Below, in pieces: positions 1-10,011 of a DNA stretch of 64,000 nt. Position 1 is the first letter of the stretch, and the number at the start of each line of letters is the position of its first letter. Under the pieces are notes generated by a model, which was given only the letters and a program-made list of their open reading frames with translations, was not told the origin of the DNA and did not search any database. The stretch comes from Hippasteria phrygiana (lineage: Eukaryota; Echinodermata; Asteroidea; Valvatida; Goniasteridae), in NCBI GenBank assembly GCA_037893225.1, contig JAZGUH010000003.1, positions 496,001 to 560,000 of the forward strand, read 5' to 3'. A program made the translations under genes and the position numbers.

Positions 1-81
1 GTTGTTCCTCATTAGATGGTAGCTGAAGCGATATCCTAACTTGTCTACATCAGGGATGTTGTTGTATACTGCCCAGAAACC
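1..81 (-). CDS. EIF4E3: eIF4E3 coding exon 3 (residues 77-103, continues outside window)
   Basis: Minus-strand exon starting at base 81 after a TTTTACAG acceptor (AG at 83-82), in phase 0. It encodes GFWAVYNNIPDVDKLG followed by YRFSYHLMRNN. FWAVYNNI matches the dorsal helix of eIF4E proteins; Trp79 corresponds to eIF4E Trp73, the residue that contacts eIF4G and 4E-BP peptides. SYHLMR is typical of eIF4E3, where other classes have FKDGIEPMWE-type sequence nearby. The exon is cut at base 1, so the second cap-binding tryptophan and the C-terminal half are not visible here. Confidence 0.93.
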
Positions 82-948
82 CTGTAAAACCAAAAAACAA
101 ACAATGACATAAGTAACATCAAATAATTAATTCATTTCATTTATTTCATTTATTTTTATTCCAACTTGGAACACGCCCCTTAACCCCGGGGAGGGTTACT
201 TTAACATTTTAAATCCAGATATTTAAATGTACATTGGCAGGAGAAAACAAGGTCAGCAGAGCAGTCAAACATTATAATTTTTCTCTCATGTGAAAATCTC
301 TTTTCAAAATTTCTCTTAATTTAGACATTATGATTTTCTCTTATTAAAACCCTCCTATGCAAACATACATTCTGAGCCATGTTGTTGTATGGGTCAAAAT
401 CAGTCAAGGTGATTGTTTTTTACCCTCCTGCCATAGTACAAAACCACACTTAATCTGATCATGTCTGTGTAAAAGTTTAGCAGGGGAGGTGGAAGGAAAT
501 TTTGACTGATTTTGACCTTTTAAATAGTAGGAGGGATTTATTAATTTAATGAATTAAAATATGTTGACAATTGCTGGCACAAGATATACAAATCTCATAA
601 TGTAGTGTTACTTCAATCCACACAATCAATGTTGACAGAAAGTAAAAAATTACTTGGACAAGTAAAAATTCAATTTGTATCAAAAAATTAAAAATAAGTA
701 TCAAAAGATAATGAATCGACGGGCCAGTTGATATTTAAATAAGTGAACATGAACTATCCATATAGCAATAGTAAGTAAGATATAGTACAAGTAAGATATA
801 GTACAAGTAAGATCACCAGGGAGGTTGTTGTTGGAATTTAATGACAATAAAAAGATTTGTTATACACAATTTGTTGTAACAATATTATATATTTTTTTAG
901 AAAATTCTGGATAAAGAAGTAAATAAAGACAATTTTAGAGCACAACAA
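82..948. other. eIF4E3 intron 2, left part: no gene or repeat recognised
   Basis: AT-rich intronic DNA with two short direct repeats (AAGTAAGATATAGTACAAG near 773-800). Nothing coding is visible on either strand. Confidence 0.6.
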
Positions 949-950
949 GT

Positions 951-1207
951 GGGTCATTCCATAAATTTGGGGTCCAAAATGGTGATATTTTTGGTGTCCC
1001 TGTTACATAGTGACACGTATAAGATTTTGCATTTCAGGACACATTCTTTAATGCCTTCTATCTCCATTTATGTAAAGCAAAGTACCCGACAAATACAAAA
1101 TAGTGTGAAGTCAATTTTAATGATACTTAATGGGAAGTTACACAGGTCAGGTGTAACAGGGTCACCAAAAAATGTCACTTTTGGACCCCAAATTTATGGA
1201 ATGACCC
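951..1207. mobile_element. MITE with ~25-bp terminal inverted repeats in eIF4E3 intron 2
   Basis: The ends GGGTCATTCCATAAATTTGG and its near-exact inverse face each other over 257 bases. The inverted match extends further inward (GGGGTCCAAAA on the left, TTTTGGACCCC on the right). AAGT flanks both sides (947-950 and 1208-1211), a possible 4-bp target duplication. It has no coding capacity, so it is a non-autonomous DNA transposon. The open frame across it starts with GTG and is not a gene. Confidence 0.8.
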
Positions 1208-1249
1208 AAGTGCACAGAGCTATTTAAACTACAGCTTTAAAGATCAACT

Positions 1250-1690
1250 TGGAAAAAAAATGACTTGGGACTTGACTTGACTTGAAAGAACATGACTTGT
1301 GACTCGACTTGACTTGAATAAATTTGAATTGCTGACATCAACACTTTTGTTAAAACAATTAAACACAACTTTTGGGCCTATGCACATATCAGTTGAAAAA
1401 AATGCCAAGCCTACAGCGCATAGCGAGCTAGGTGTCCAGTACATGTACGTATGCGGGGCTGCAGCACTGGACGACTGCATGGAGAATCGTCAAGACGGTA
1501 CACGCAAGGTTGATTTTGTACAGTGCATCAAGCCAGCCAAAAGTCATTTGTCATTGGAATTTGAATTTACTATGTGCAACACTTGACTTGAGACTTGGCA
1601 CTTGACTTGAAAAAAATTGACTCGGGACTTGACTTGATTTGAAAAAAAAAATGACTTGGGACTTGACTTGACTTGACTTGAGAAAAAATG
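1250..1690. repeat. ACTTG-rich degenerate repeat blocks
   Basis: Two blocks (about 1260-1320 and 1580-1690) made of variants of GACTTGACTTG and GACTTGGGACTTG surround about 260 bases of unique-looking sequence. This resembles the subterminal repeats of hAT-type non-autonomous elements, like the ACTCG-rich element at 28.4-29.05 kb. Clear terminal repeats were not found. Confidence 0.55.
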
Positions 1691-1757
1691 ACATTTTTAC
1701 AACACTGTCAAAATCGTCAGCAACAAAAATCGATGTTGTTTGGATTATTATATTCAC

Positions 1758-1830
1758 CTCAACAGTTGAAACTGTGTAAATGTTTTGCAGATTGGCTTCC
1801 ACCTGGGCAGCTGTGGAATTAGGAATGGAC
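1758..1830 (-). CDS. EIF4E3: eIF4E3 coding exon 2 (residues 52-76)
   Basis: A 73-base exon. Reading the minus strand, a pyrimidine-rich tract ends in CCCTAG just before base 1830 and a GTGAAT donor follows base 1758. The first G completes Arg52, giving WLDRSIPNS across the junction. The exon then encodes TAAQVEANLQNIYTVSTVE. ANL (64-66) corresponds to the ANLRL segment just after the first cap-sandwiching tryptophan (Trp56) of eIF4E. Here that position is Val62; human eIF4E3 has Cys. Lack of the first aromatic is the hallmark of class III eIF4Es. The exon lies next to ACTTG-rich repeat DNA (about 1250-1690). Open reading past both ends is intronic and should not be taken as protein. Confidence 0.93.
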
Positions 1831-2374
1831 CTAGGGAGAAAAATAAACAAGATAACTGAGAAGATATATGAGAAGAATGTCAAAAGGTCAAAAAAGCACC
1901 TCCACACTTTAGTTACCCTAACGTCCTGGGCATTACTTTGGTATAAAGAACTGAGTACTGCAGAATACTACTTAGTATTCTGTAGCACTGAGTCTCTCTG
2001 TCTTTGATGATTGAGTGTATCATGACAGCAGTCAAGATACTTGCAACTACAGGGTACCACTTCTATGTGATACAGTTAAGTTACTGGGTAAATTATATTT
2101 TTGTCAATGAATTGGATGGCTAAGATAAAAAAAATGTATCTCTGAAAACCAGTAATTGATACATGTACTGTGTTTCCGCCTTGGATGATAAACATTTTTC
2201 CTCTAAACCGAGCAACCTTAGTACTACATATTACTACGTACACTATTTGGGGTTAAGTACCAAAACACGGGCATTGCACACAAGTAGGTGAGAGTACTGC
2301 ATGCTACATTTTACTACTAGTAGTATTTCGTAGCTTCAGGTGATGTTAGGGTTAAACATCACTCTGCCATTTTT

Positions 2375-2570
2375 AGCTGTTTCGGTACTCCAGCCGAAAC
2401 AGCTCTTGCTTTCGTTAAGATTTTTTTATTTTATTTTTTTTAGCTGTTTTGGCATTTCAGCTAAAACAGCTCTTGATTTCGTTAAGATTTTTTTTATTAG
2501 CTGTTTCGGTACTCCAGCCGAAACAGCTCTTGTTTTCGTTAAGATTTTTTTTTTTTTTTTTTTTTTTTTC
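2375..2570. repeat. Three tandem hairpin units ending in poly-T
   Basis: Three 60-70-base units each begin with the palindrome GCTGTTTCGG ... CCGAAACAGC (8-base loop; the middle copy is mutated) and continue CTCTTG-TTTCGTTAAGA-poly(T). The last T-run exceeds 20 bases. CCGAAACAGCTC recurs at 4326, 6334 and 6375, at the right ends of the two satellite-bearing elements that follow, so these hairpins are probably part of that element's terminus. Confidence 0.8.
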
Positions 2571-4365
2571 TTTTTTGTCTACTCGGTCATTCGTATAACG
2601 CACATTTTCATTCTCGCCGCCTCTTTTCGTCTTTAACTTTCTTCAATCAGACTGAGAAGTCCAACAATAATTTATCATCATTCGCTGATGTGTATATAAC
2701 AATGACGTCATGATGACGTCAGTAGTTGTCAAGTTATGACCTTCTTGAATATTAATTAGTCGATTTTGTGGAACCCATATCTGAAAAACCAAAGCGGTGG
2801 CGTCATTTCTCCAAAAACAATATGATAACAAAGGAATTCTGGGAAGGCAGTAACCACAAGTATCTTGTGGCGGTCTGCGTACAAATCTCAGATTTTTTCA
2901 TCTCTCGGGTTTCCCATTTTCAGACTCCTCTCCCATAGGGTTTGTGCAGTTTTTCTTCCACCAGGGCACTTGGGCACTTGGGCACTTTGGTAAATCCGAT
3001 CGACTTGAGACTTGGTACACAGGGGTCACGTGACGTCATCTTAAAGGTGCATTTTTGAAGGGCCCATATCTCGATAACCGATGTCCGATTAATTAAAAAG
3101 TTGCTTAATTGGTTGTCGGTCAGTATTTGTAAAACATGAAAATAAATCATGACGTCATCAGGGGTCACGTGACGTCATCTTAAAGGTGCATTTTTGAATA
3201 GCTCATATCTAGAGAACCGCAGGTCGGATTAATTTCAAAGTTGCTGAATTGGTTGGCCAGCATTCGTAAATAATTAACATAAATGATGACGTCATGATGA
3301 CGTCATCAGGGGACACGTGACGTCATCTTAAAGGTGCATTTTAGAAGGGCCCATTTCTAGAGAACCGTTAGTCCGATTATTTCCAAAGTTGCCTAATTGG
3401 TTGGCCAGCATTCGTAAAAGATGAAAATAATTAATGATATTATGACGTCATCAGGGGTCACGTGACGTCCTCTTAAAGGTGCTTTTTTGAATGGCCCATA
3501 TCTAGAGAACCGTAGGTCCGATAAATTTCAAAGTTAGTTTGTTGGTCGGGCAGTATGGGTAAAAGATAAAAATATATGATGACGTCATGATGACGTCATC
3601 AGGCGTCACGTGACGTCATCCTAAAGGTGCATTTTTGAAGGGCCCATATATATCGAGAACCGTAGGTCCGATTAATTTCAAAGTTGCCTAATTGGTTGTC
3701 GGGCAGTTTTTGTAAAACATGAAAATAAATCATGACGCCACGATGACGTCATCAGGGGTCACGTGACATCATCTTAAAGGTGCATTTTTCAATAGCCCAT
3801 ATCTAGAGAACCGTAGGTCCGAATAATTTCAAAGTTAGTTTGTTGGTCAGGCAGTATGTGTAAAACATGAAAATAAATGATGATGTCATGATGACGTCAT
3901 CTTAAAGGTGCATTTTTGAATGGCCTATATCTAGAGAACCGTAGGTCCGATTAACTTTAAAGTTGCTAAATTGGTTGGCCAGCAAGCGGAAAAGATAAAA
4001 ATAAATAATAATATTGTGATTACGTCATCAGGGATCACGTGACGTCATCCTAAAGGTGCATTTTTGAAGGGCCCATATCTAGAGAACCGTAAGTCCGATT
4101 TATTTCAAAATTGCTTAGTGGGTTGTCGGGCAGCATTCGTAAAAGATGGAAATAAATGATGACGTCATGATGACGTCATCCAGGGTCACGTGACGTCATC
4201 TTTTCTCATCACTTATTTCTAATCGTTTTGAAAACGGAATCAAACTTCACCTTAATCGTTTCGCATGATTTCGAAGTTCATTCCAAATCCTTGTTCATTC
4301 ATACTTCACGTACCAATTAGGAACCGAAACAGCTCTGTGTTTGTCCACAAACACATCTTAGGTCT
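2570..4365. repeat. Composite repeat element, copy 1, with ~145-bp CRE-rich satellite array (3010-4205)
   Basis: The left part (2575-3000) is unique to the element. It is followed by eight tandem units with spacing about 130-151 bases, judged from the recurring TTAAAGGTGCATTTTTGAA (near 3042, 3180, 3329, 3474, 3622, 3773, 3902, 4050). Each unit holds CCCATATCTAGAGAACCGTA, then ATGAAAATAAATGATGACG, then one to three TGACGTCA palindromes and usually CACGTGACGTCATC. The right part (4205-4360) ends in CCGAAACAGCTCTGTGTTTG. It lacks a coding region and sits in eIF4E3 intron 1. Confidence 0.85.
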
Positions 4366-6415
4366 CGTTTTTTTTTTTTTTCTACTCCGGTCCATTCGTA
4401 TAACGCACGTTTTCTTTCTCGTCGGCTCTTTTCGTCTTTAAATTTCTTCAATCAGACTGAGAAGTACACCAATAATTTATTATCATTCGCTGATGTGCAT
4501 ATAACAATGACGTCATGATGACGTCAGCAGTTGTCAAGTTATGACCTTCTTGAATATTAATTAGTCGATTTTGTGGAACCCATATCTGTAAAACCAAAGC
4601 GGTGGCGTCATTTCTCTCTATTGCAAAGTCTTTGTTGGGTGACCGAAATGTTTCAGCAGGCGTGAAATTTTCGTGACGTCATCATGACGTTGACTGGAGG
4701 TCATTAAATTCAGGCTAGAATTTGGTATATTTAGGAATCAGGAAGTTTTATACATTGTATTTTCGTGTACCTAATTCCAACTTTTCGTGATCGTAGCTCA
4801 CTCCATTGTCAAAATATGCCCATTTCAAAATTTTGCCAAAATCAATATGATAACAAAGGAATTCTGGGAAGGCAGTAACCATGAGTATCTTGTGGCGCTC
4901 CGCGTACAAATGTCAGATTTGTTTATCTCTCGGTTTTCCCTTTTCCCTTTTTCAGACTCCTCTCCCATAGGATTTGTGCACGTTTTTCTTCCACCAGGGC
5001 ATTTGGGCACTTTGGTAAATCCGATCGGCTTGAGACTTGGCACACAGGGGTCACGTGACGTCATCTTAAGGGTGCATTTTTGAATGGCCCATATCTAGAG
5101 AACCGTAGGTCCGATTCATTTCAAAGTTGCTTAATTGGTGTGCCAGCATGCGTAAAAGATAAAAATAAATAATGATATTATGACGTCATCAGGGGGTCGC
5201 GTGACGTCATCTTAAAGGTGCATTTTTGAATGGCCCATATCTAGAGAACCGTAGGTCCGATTAATTTCAAAGTTAGTTTGTTGGTCAGGCAGTATGTGTA
5301 AAACATGAAAATATATGATGATGTCATGATGACGTCATCTTAAAGGTGCATTTTTGAAGGGCCCATATCTAGAGAACCGTAGATCCGACTAATTTCAAAG
5401 TTGCTTAATTGGTCGGCCAGCAAACGTAAAAGATGAAAATAAATAATGATATTGTGATGACGTCATCAGGGGTCACGTGACGTCATCTTAAAGGTGCATT
5501 TTTTAAGGGCCCATATCTAGAGAACCGTAGGTCCGATTAATTTCAAAGTTAGTTTGTTGGTCGGGCAGTATGTGTAAAACATGAAAATAAATTATGATGT
5601 CATGATGACGTCATCTTAAAGGTGCCTTTTTGAAGGGCCCATATCTAGAGAACCGTAGATCCGATTAATTTCAAAGTTGCTTAATTGGTCGGCCAGCAAA
5701 CGTAAAAGATGAAAATATATAATGATATTGTGATGACGTCATCAGGGGTCACGTGACGTCATCTTAAAGGTGCATTTTTGAAGGGCCCATATCTAGAGAA
5801 CCGTAGGTCCGATAAATTTCAAAGTTGCTTAGTTGGTCGGCCAGCAAACGTAAAAGATGAAAATAAATAATGATATTGTGATGACGTCATCAGGGGTCAC
5901 GTGACGTCATCTTAAAGGTGCATTTTTGAAGGGCCCATATCTAGAGAACCGTAGGTCCGATTAATTTCAAAGTTGCTTAGTTGGTCGGCCAGCAAACGTA
6001 AAAGATGAAAATAAATAATGATATTGTGATGACGTCATCAGGGGTCACGTGACATCATCTTAAAGGTGCATTTTTGAAGGCCCATATCTAGAGAACCGTA
6101 GGTCCGATAAATTTTCTAAGTTGCTTAGTTGGTTGTCGGGCAGTATGTATAAAACATGAAAATAAATGATGACGTCATGATGACGTCTTCAGGGGTCACG
6201 TGACGTCATCTTTTCTAATCACTTATTTCTAATCGTTTTGAAAACGCAATCAAACTTCACCCTAATCATTTCACATGATTTCGAAGTTTATTCCAAATTC
6301 TTGTTCATTCATACTTCACATACCAATCAAAACCGAAACAGCTCTGTGTTTGTCCACAAACACAACTTACCAATCAAAACCGAAACAGCTCTGTGTTTGT
6401 CCACAAACAACTTAC
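4366..6415. repeat. Composite repeat element, copy 2, with second eight-unit CRE-rich satellite array (5040-6215)
   Basis: A direct repeat of copy 1 in the same orientation. It has the same left region (4381-4610), about 230 bases (4611-4840) that copy 1 lacks, the same eight-unit array (unit marks near 5068, 5212, 5340, 5488, 5613, 5766, 5911, 6060), and the same right region (6210-6365) with the last 40 bases duplicated (6373-6412). The two copies thus differ by one internal deletion and could have arisen by tandem duplication. Units in this copy are more alike to one another than those in copy 1, suggesting later amplification. Confidence 0.85.
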
Positions 6416-6419
6416 CGTC

Positions 6420-7364
6420 TCGTTTAATCTTTATTCCTAACCCTAAAGGGTGTATGCAAAATCATATTAAAATTTGAGGATTAGAGACTGTTAAGGCCGG
6501 TGCATACTTCATGCAAATGCGAATGGGAAGCGAATTTGACGTCATGAAACATTCGTGGTAAAGATTCGCACAAATTAAAAGGTGTTCAACTTTTGCAAAT
6601 TCAAATATTTGGTGTTGTCGCATAAACTCGCTTTGCATTTGTATGTGTGTGAAGTATGAACCAGCCTTCAGGGTTTTAGGAGAAAAACAATATGTTGAAA
6701 GTCCATTATGATCAATCAAATTCAGGGATGAGATTGTCAATTAAGAAAAAAGTCTGAAAATTATAAAATGTCTAAAAGATGCATATCTTTCTATACTAAT
6801 AATGTCTTTCTCTGGGATTCAAAAAGTCTGAAAAATCTCATGCCTGCAAATTGTCAAACTATCAAAAAAGTCCCTGTGACTAATAGTTTGTGCACATAAA
6901 TTTTGTGAATAATGCCTGTGAATAAACTTTGTTGACATTCTGAAAGCATCATGGGAACAGTATCAGCCATTACTGGCATTGGAAGAACAAGCACATTATA
7001 ACGGATGTGATTGGTTGCATTGGTCACATGTTGGTTATCATTGTAAAATTCTCTACTGATTGGTTAATAATATGACATTATTAGCTGTTCTAATTCCAGA
7101 AGTGTTGCATTCATAAGTAACTGGTACCCTGAGAGGGATTCTCCAAATATTTCCTTTATTTTTATTGCCATTAAAAATTGATTTTTCTGGTTATTATTTT
7201 CCTGATGTTCCATGCAAGATATGTGGAAAGATTATCTCTCAACTCATGACAGATATTTAGCCTAAAATCAATTAGTATTTAGACTAGTTCACAGTGCCAT
7301 AGGTTTTTGTATAAATTACATGGTTTGTTTGACCTCCATACCCACAATGCATTGAGAATGTCGG
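6420..7364. other. eIF4E3 intron 1: no gene seen
   Basis: AT-rich. A short stretch (about 6800-6850, AATGTCTTTCTCTGGGATTC and AAAAATCTCATGCCTG) recurs near 18470-18535, so at least part is dispersed repeat. No coding signal. Confidence 0.5.
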
Positions 7365-7890
7365 AAAGATTTCACTTTAATACCCCCACCAAAATTGGTA
7401 AGGAACAGCAAATCTTGGAAAATAAGCATCCATCTGTGTTCAGAATTGCATAAACACTTGGCACAACCTTTCATTTTGAGAATTTAGTTGGGAATCTTTA
7501 GTGCAATAGGGGAAGAAAGTTTGTGTTTTCTGTGATGGATGCTTTTAGCACCATGTCACTCAAAGTGTTCACATATATGTTAATTTCTGCCTCATTTTTT
7601 CCAGATTTTGCTGACATAAATCTTGAAATAACAGCTTGTGCCACATGTTTAGACAGATGTTATCAAGAAGGGTTGGTTATTTTCCAATATTTTGCTGTTC
7701 TTGACCGATTTTGGTGGGGGGTATTAACCCTAACCCTCCAGGGTATTTTGGCTAGAAACCCTGCCAGACGCATCAGATTGCATACTTTGTCACATTGACT
7801 TGTGTGCAGAGTGCAGCAAGGTCAAGCTGTCACCACAGATGCACTGTGCTGCGTCTGGCAGGGTTAGGGTTAAAGTAAAATCTTTCCAAG
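7365..7890. mobile_element. MITE family A, copy 1, interrupted by a TTAA element
   Basis: Left end GAAAGATTTCACTTTAATAC plus CCCCACCAAAATTGG is mirrored at the right end by CCGATTTTGGTGGGGGGTATTA ... AAAGTAAAATCTTTCC. A second copy lies inverted at 19325-19722. The right terminal repeat is split by the insertion at 7728-7869. Both ends match after the insert is removed, which gives the order of insertion. No coding capacity. Confidence 0.8.
7724..7873. mobile_element. TTAA-flanked short MITE (piggyBac-type target site), copy 1
   Basis: A 142-bp core (7728-7869) is bounded by TTAA at 7724-7727 and 7870-7873. Termini are CCCTAACCCTCCAGGG and ...GCAGGGTTAGGG, so TTAA plus terminus spells a telomere-like TTAACCCTAACCC by chance. 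Inner inverted copies of CCCTGCCAGACGCA are present. A TTAA duplication is the signature of the piggyBac superfamily. Host sequence rejoins exactly on removing core plus one TTAA. Copy 2 is at 20645-20788. Confidence 0.85.
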
Positions 7891-7930
7891 ATCATCTTGC
7901 TCCTTCAAGCCTTATACAAAATATCTCAAA

Positions 7931-8645
7931 ATGCAGTTGAGAGTCAACGGGGGAGCTCACAGAATGGTTTCTCACTACAGTTGGAGTAAGACAGGGGTGT
8001 GTTATTCCCCCCAGTTGTTCAATATTCTACTGGAAGTAGACATTGGTGCGGACATCTCGGGACTCAAAATGAGTAACCTAAGATTTGCTGACGACATAAG
8101 TACTGATGGCTGATTCACAGAGGGACCTCCAACTACTTGTGAACAGGAAAAAGGATCATGCCAGGAAGATGTCAAGCACAGAATAAGTAAAGCTGTAGGT
8201 GCCGTCCAATGACTTCATAGTGTCTGGCGGTCAAATGATTTAGGAAAGAAACAAAACTGCAACTCTATCACACACTCATACTCTTCATACTATACGGATC
8301 TGAAATCTGGATCCTTACAAAAAACGATGAGAAAAGACTTCTGACTTTTGGGATGGCATACCAGGATGGATAAGACCAGGAACCTTACAATCAGAAATAC
8401 CCTTGGCCATCAACAAACAGTCATATACATAATAGGGGAGATGAGAAGGCTCAAATACCTTGGTCATGTCAAACGCATGGGAACAGACAGATATCCAAAA
8501 ATAACCTTGGAAGGCAAAACCCATGGATCCAGACCTCGAGGAAGATCAGTCAAAAAATGGCTTGATTGCAGTAAAAACCAATCTTTGGCTGAAGTCAGCC
8601 AACTGGCCCAAAAGAGAACTGATAGTGGCAGAAAATTGTGAAGCA
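7931..8645 (+). pseudogene. Degenerate non-LTR retrotransposon reverse transcriptase fragment
   Basis: Pieces of a LINE reverse transcriptase and its C-terminal region occur in shifting frames. Near 7985 the third frame reads VGVRQGCV, then another frame reads PQLFNILLE, then LRFADDI (about 8078-8098), which matches RT motifs including part of the YxDD box (here FADD). Near 8260-8310 is a LYGSEIWILTK-like stretch, and 8348-8641 reads LKYLGHVKRMGTDRYPKITLEGK followed by GSRPRGRSVKKWLD, the typical RT tail. Several frameshifts and stops separate these, and the 5' half is missing. It is dead and not domesticated. Confidence 0.85.
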
Positions 8646-8649
8646 GAAG

Positions 8650-9116
8650 CCATCACACATCACCCCACTGGTGTGGAAGGCTTAGGTCAAGGTTAGGTCA
8701 AAGTAATTATTCGACACTAAACGTTCGTTTGTTTTTTTTGTTCGATCTCTCACTCAATAGCACACAACTGCCTTGCCCTTGGACCCTCCCCTACTAGTAC
8801 TATCACCAGATCATGTCCAAATGTTAAAAAGGCGATAAATGGTCCAATACCTTCATGGTCCAAGTTTACTCGGACTAGACTAAAGTAGACTGAAAATAAC
8901 AGTGAGTACAACGACTCGTCATAGTTTTTGTACACAGCCAACAGCTGACGTCTGGACTACAACAATCTGACCAATAACCAAAATCAACAAATCCGTAAGC
9001 AGTATATCTGTGGCTAATAACCAAAGAAAACTATCGTATTATAACTTTAATTTGCGCACCGGTAGTTAGTTGGGTCGGCTAAAATAAATAACCACTGCGC
9101 AAACTTTCATTTAAAT
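8650..9116. other. eIF4E3 intron 1, start-proximal part: nothing recognised
   Basis: No open frame, repeat or motif beyond short AT-rich runs. Bases 9117-9168 directly follow the exon 1 donor and are intronic even though they remain open in frame. Confidence 0.5.
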
Positions 9117-9168
9117 TCAATCAACGTCATTTCCCAGTCCCTCCAAACACGTTGAATTATCACCGAAC

Positions 9169-9323
9169 CTGTCCAGCCAGAATGTCCAGGAGGTGTTTAG
9201 GGGAACTCCCGTACTCTCCAGCTCCACGGTCGGGGGAATGGAAGAGAAATCGACATCTTCCGAGCTGTCAGAGAACCCCCTGAGTTCAGAGTCCTGCCGC
9301 TGACCGACCTCCGAAGCCGCCAT
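9169..9323 (-). CDS. EIF4E3: eIF4E3 coding exon 1 (start codon to residue 51 plus two bases)
   Basis: Encodes the N-terminal tail and first beta strand of eIF4E family member 3, an mRNA 5'-cap-binding protein acting in translation control. The ATG is at 9323-9321 and an in-frame TAA lies about 30 bases upstream, so this is the first usable start. The tail is acidic and Ser-rich (SDSSEDVDFSSIP, residues 18-30), as expected for a disordered eIF4E N-terminus. PLNTSWTFWLD (41-51) is the family's opening strand. Translation could read on to a stop at 9117, but the family sequence breaks off after GACAG, where a GT donor (9168-9167) follows; the exon therefore ends in phase 2. The donor GTTCGG is weak in its later positions. 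The frame and residue match to exon 2 make the junction convincing. Confidence 0.92.
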
Positions 9324-10011
9324 ATCTTCAGCACGGAGTCGATTTTATTGCTCACGTTGTCGTCACGTGATCAAAACAGAAAACGTCATCAGACGCCCAG
9401 CTGTGTATGCACGCACTGTGTGCATTGTGCAATGACAGACGCATTAGATTTACGCGTGTGTACTGTGCGCATATGGCCGGCCGGATATGTATTATTGATT
9501 GGTGTGTGGGTAAACAGATGAGGGGTGGAGCTAGGGGCGTATTTGTTATTTTGTTACATGGCCGAATTCTGCTATACATGCATGTCCGTGCATTTGAGGG
9601 TATCGCCCTGAAAAATAAATGTTCAGACTGGATTGCTCAATTGTTAGCATTAGATAAGTTATGAGCTTTCCACCAACAAAAACGCGACCGACATAATTTT
9701 AATAAGTTTCAAAATTTGAATCGGGAGCTCCCAATTCAAATTTCGAACAATTCAAATTCCATTTCAAATTTTAATGTATATCAATCTTCCCGCTTAGTAT
9801 TATTTTAAAACAATATATTTACCCCCCCCCCTCCCCTTTTTGCAACACTCAATTTGTTCACCCTCCCCATAACCCTCATCCCTCCTATCTCAATCCCTCC
9901 TCTCTTCCATCCTTACCCTAACCACACTCCGTTTCTTGCTGTCCCTTCCCTTTCTTGCCTCTCTCCCTTGGTCCTTAATCTCTCATCTTTTTTTCACCCA
10001 CCCCCACCTCA
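9324..10011. promoter_or_regulatory. eIF4E3 upstream region (5'UTR/promoter expected here)
   Basis: Upstream of the minus-strand start codon, 9324-9620 is more GC-rich than its surroundings and has several CG dinucleotides plus TGACGTTTTC/ CACGTGATC-like sites near 9361-9390. No TATA box is obvious. Farther out, 9815-10010 is pyrimidine-rich on the plus strand (C and CT runs). The transcription start cannot be placed. Confidence 0.35.

Larger units (their letters stand above)
1..9323 (-). other. EIF4E3: eIF4E3 gene, 5' part (three coding exons and two introns; truncated by window edge)
   Basis: Three separated coding pieces on the minus strand join in phase into one 103-residue N-terminal part of an eIF4E-like cap-binding protein. 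Exon 1 ends in phase 2 (AG), exon 2 starts with the completing G (giving Arg52), and the exon 2/3 junction is in phase 0. Each boundary has GT or AG. The joined order, with motifs WTFWLDR, TAAxxxANLxxIYTV and FWAVYNNI, matches the class III cap-binding protein eIF4E3 and not eIF4E or 4EHP. Intron 1 is 7338 bases (1831-9168) and is full of repeats; intron 2 is 1676 bases (82-1757). The rest of the gene lies left of base 1. Head-to-head arrangement with the SMIM30 and SREB genes to the right agrees with the human EIF4E3/GPR27 arrangement as I remember it. Confidence 0.93.

Noticed and set aside
3010..6215. Regularly spaced repeats resembling a CRISPR array
   Set aside because: Units are about 145 bp with similar sequence throughout, in an animal intron; it is a satellite, with no spacers or cas genes.
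7724..7740. Telomere-like TTAACCCTAACCC
   Set aside because: Only two units, explained by a TTAA target next to a CCCTAACCCT transposon end.
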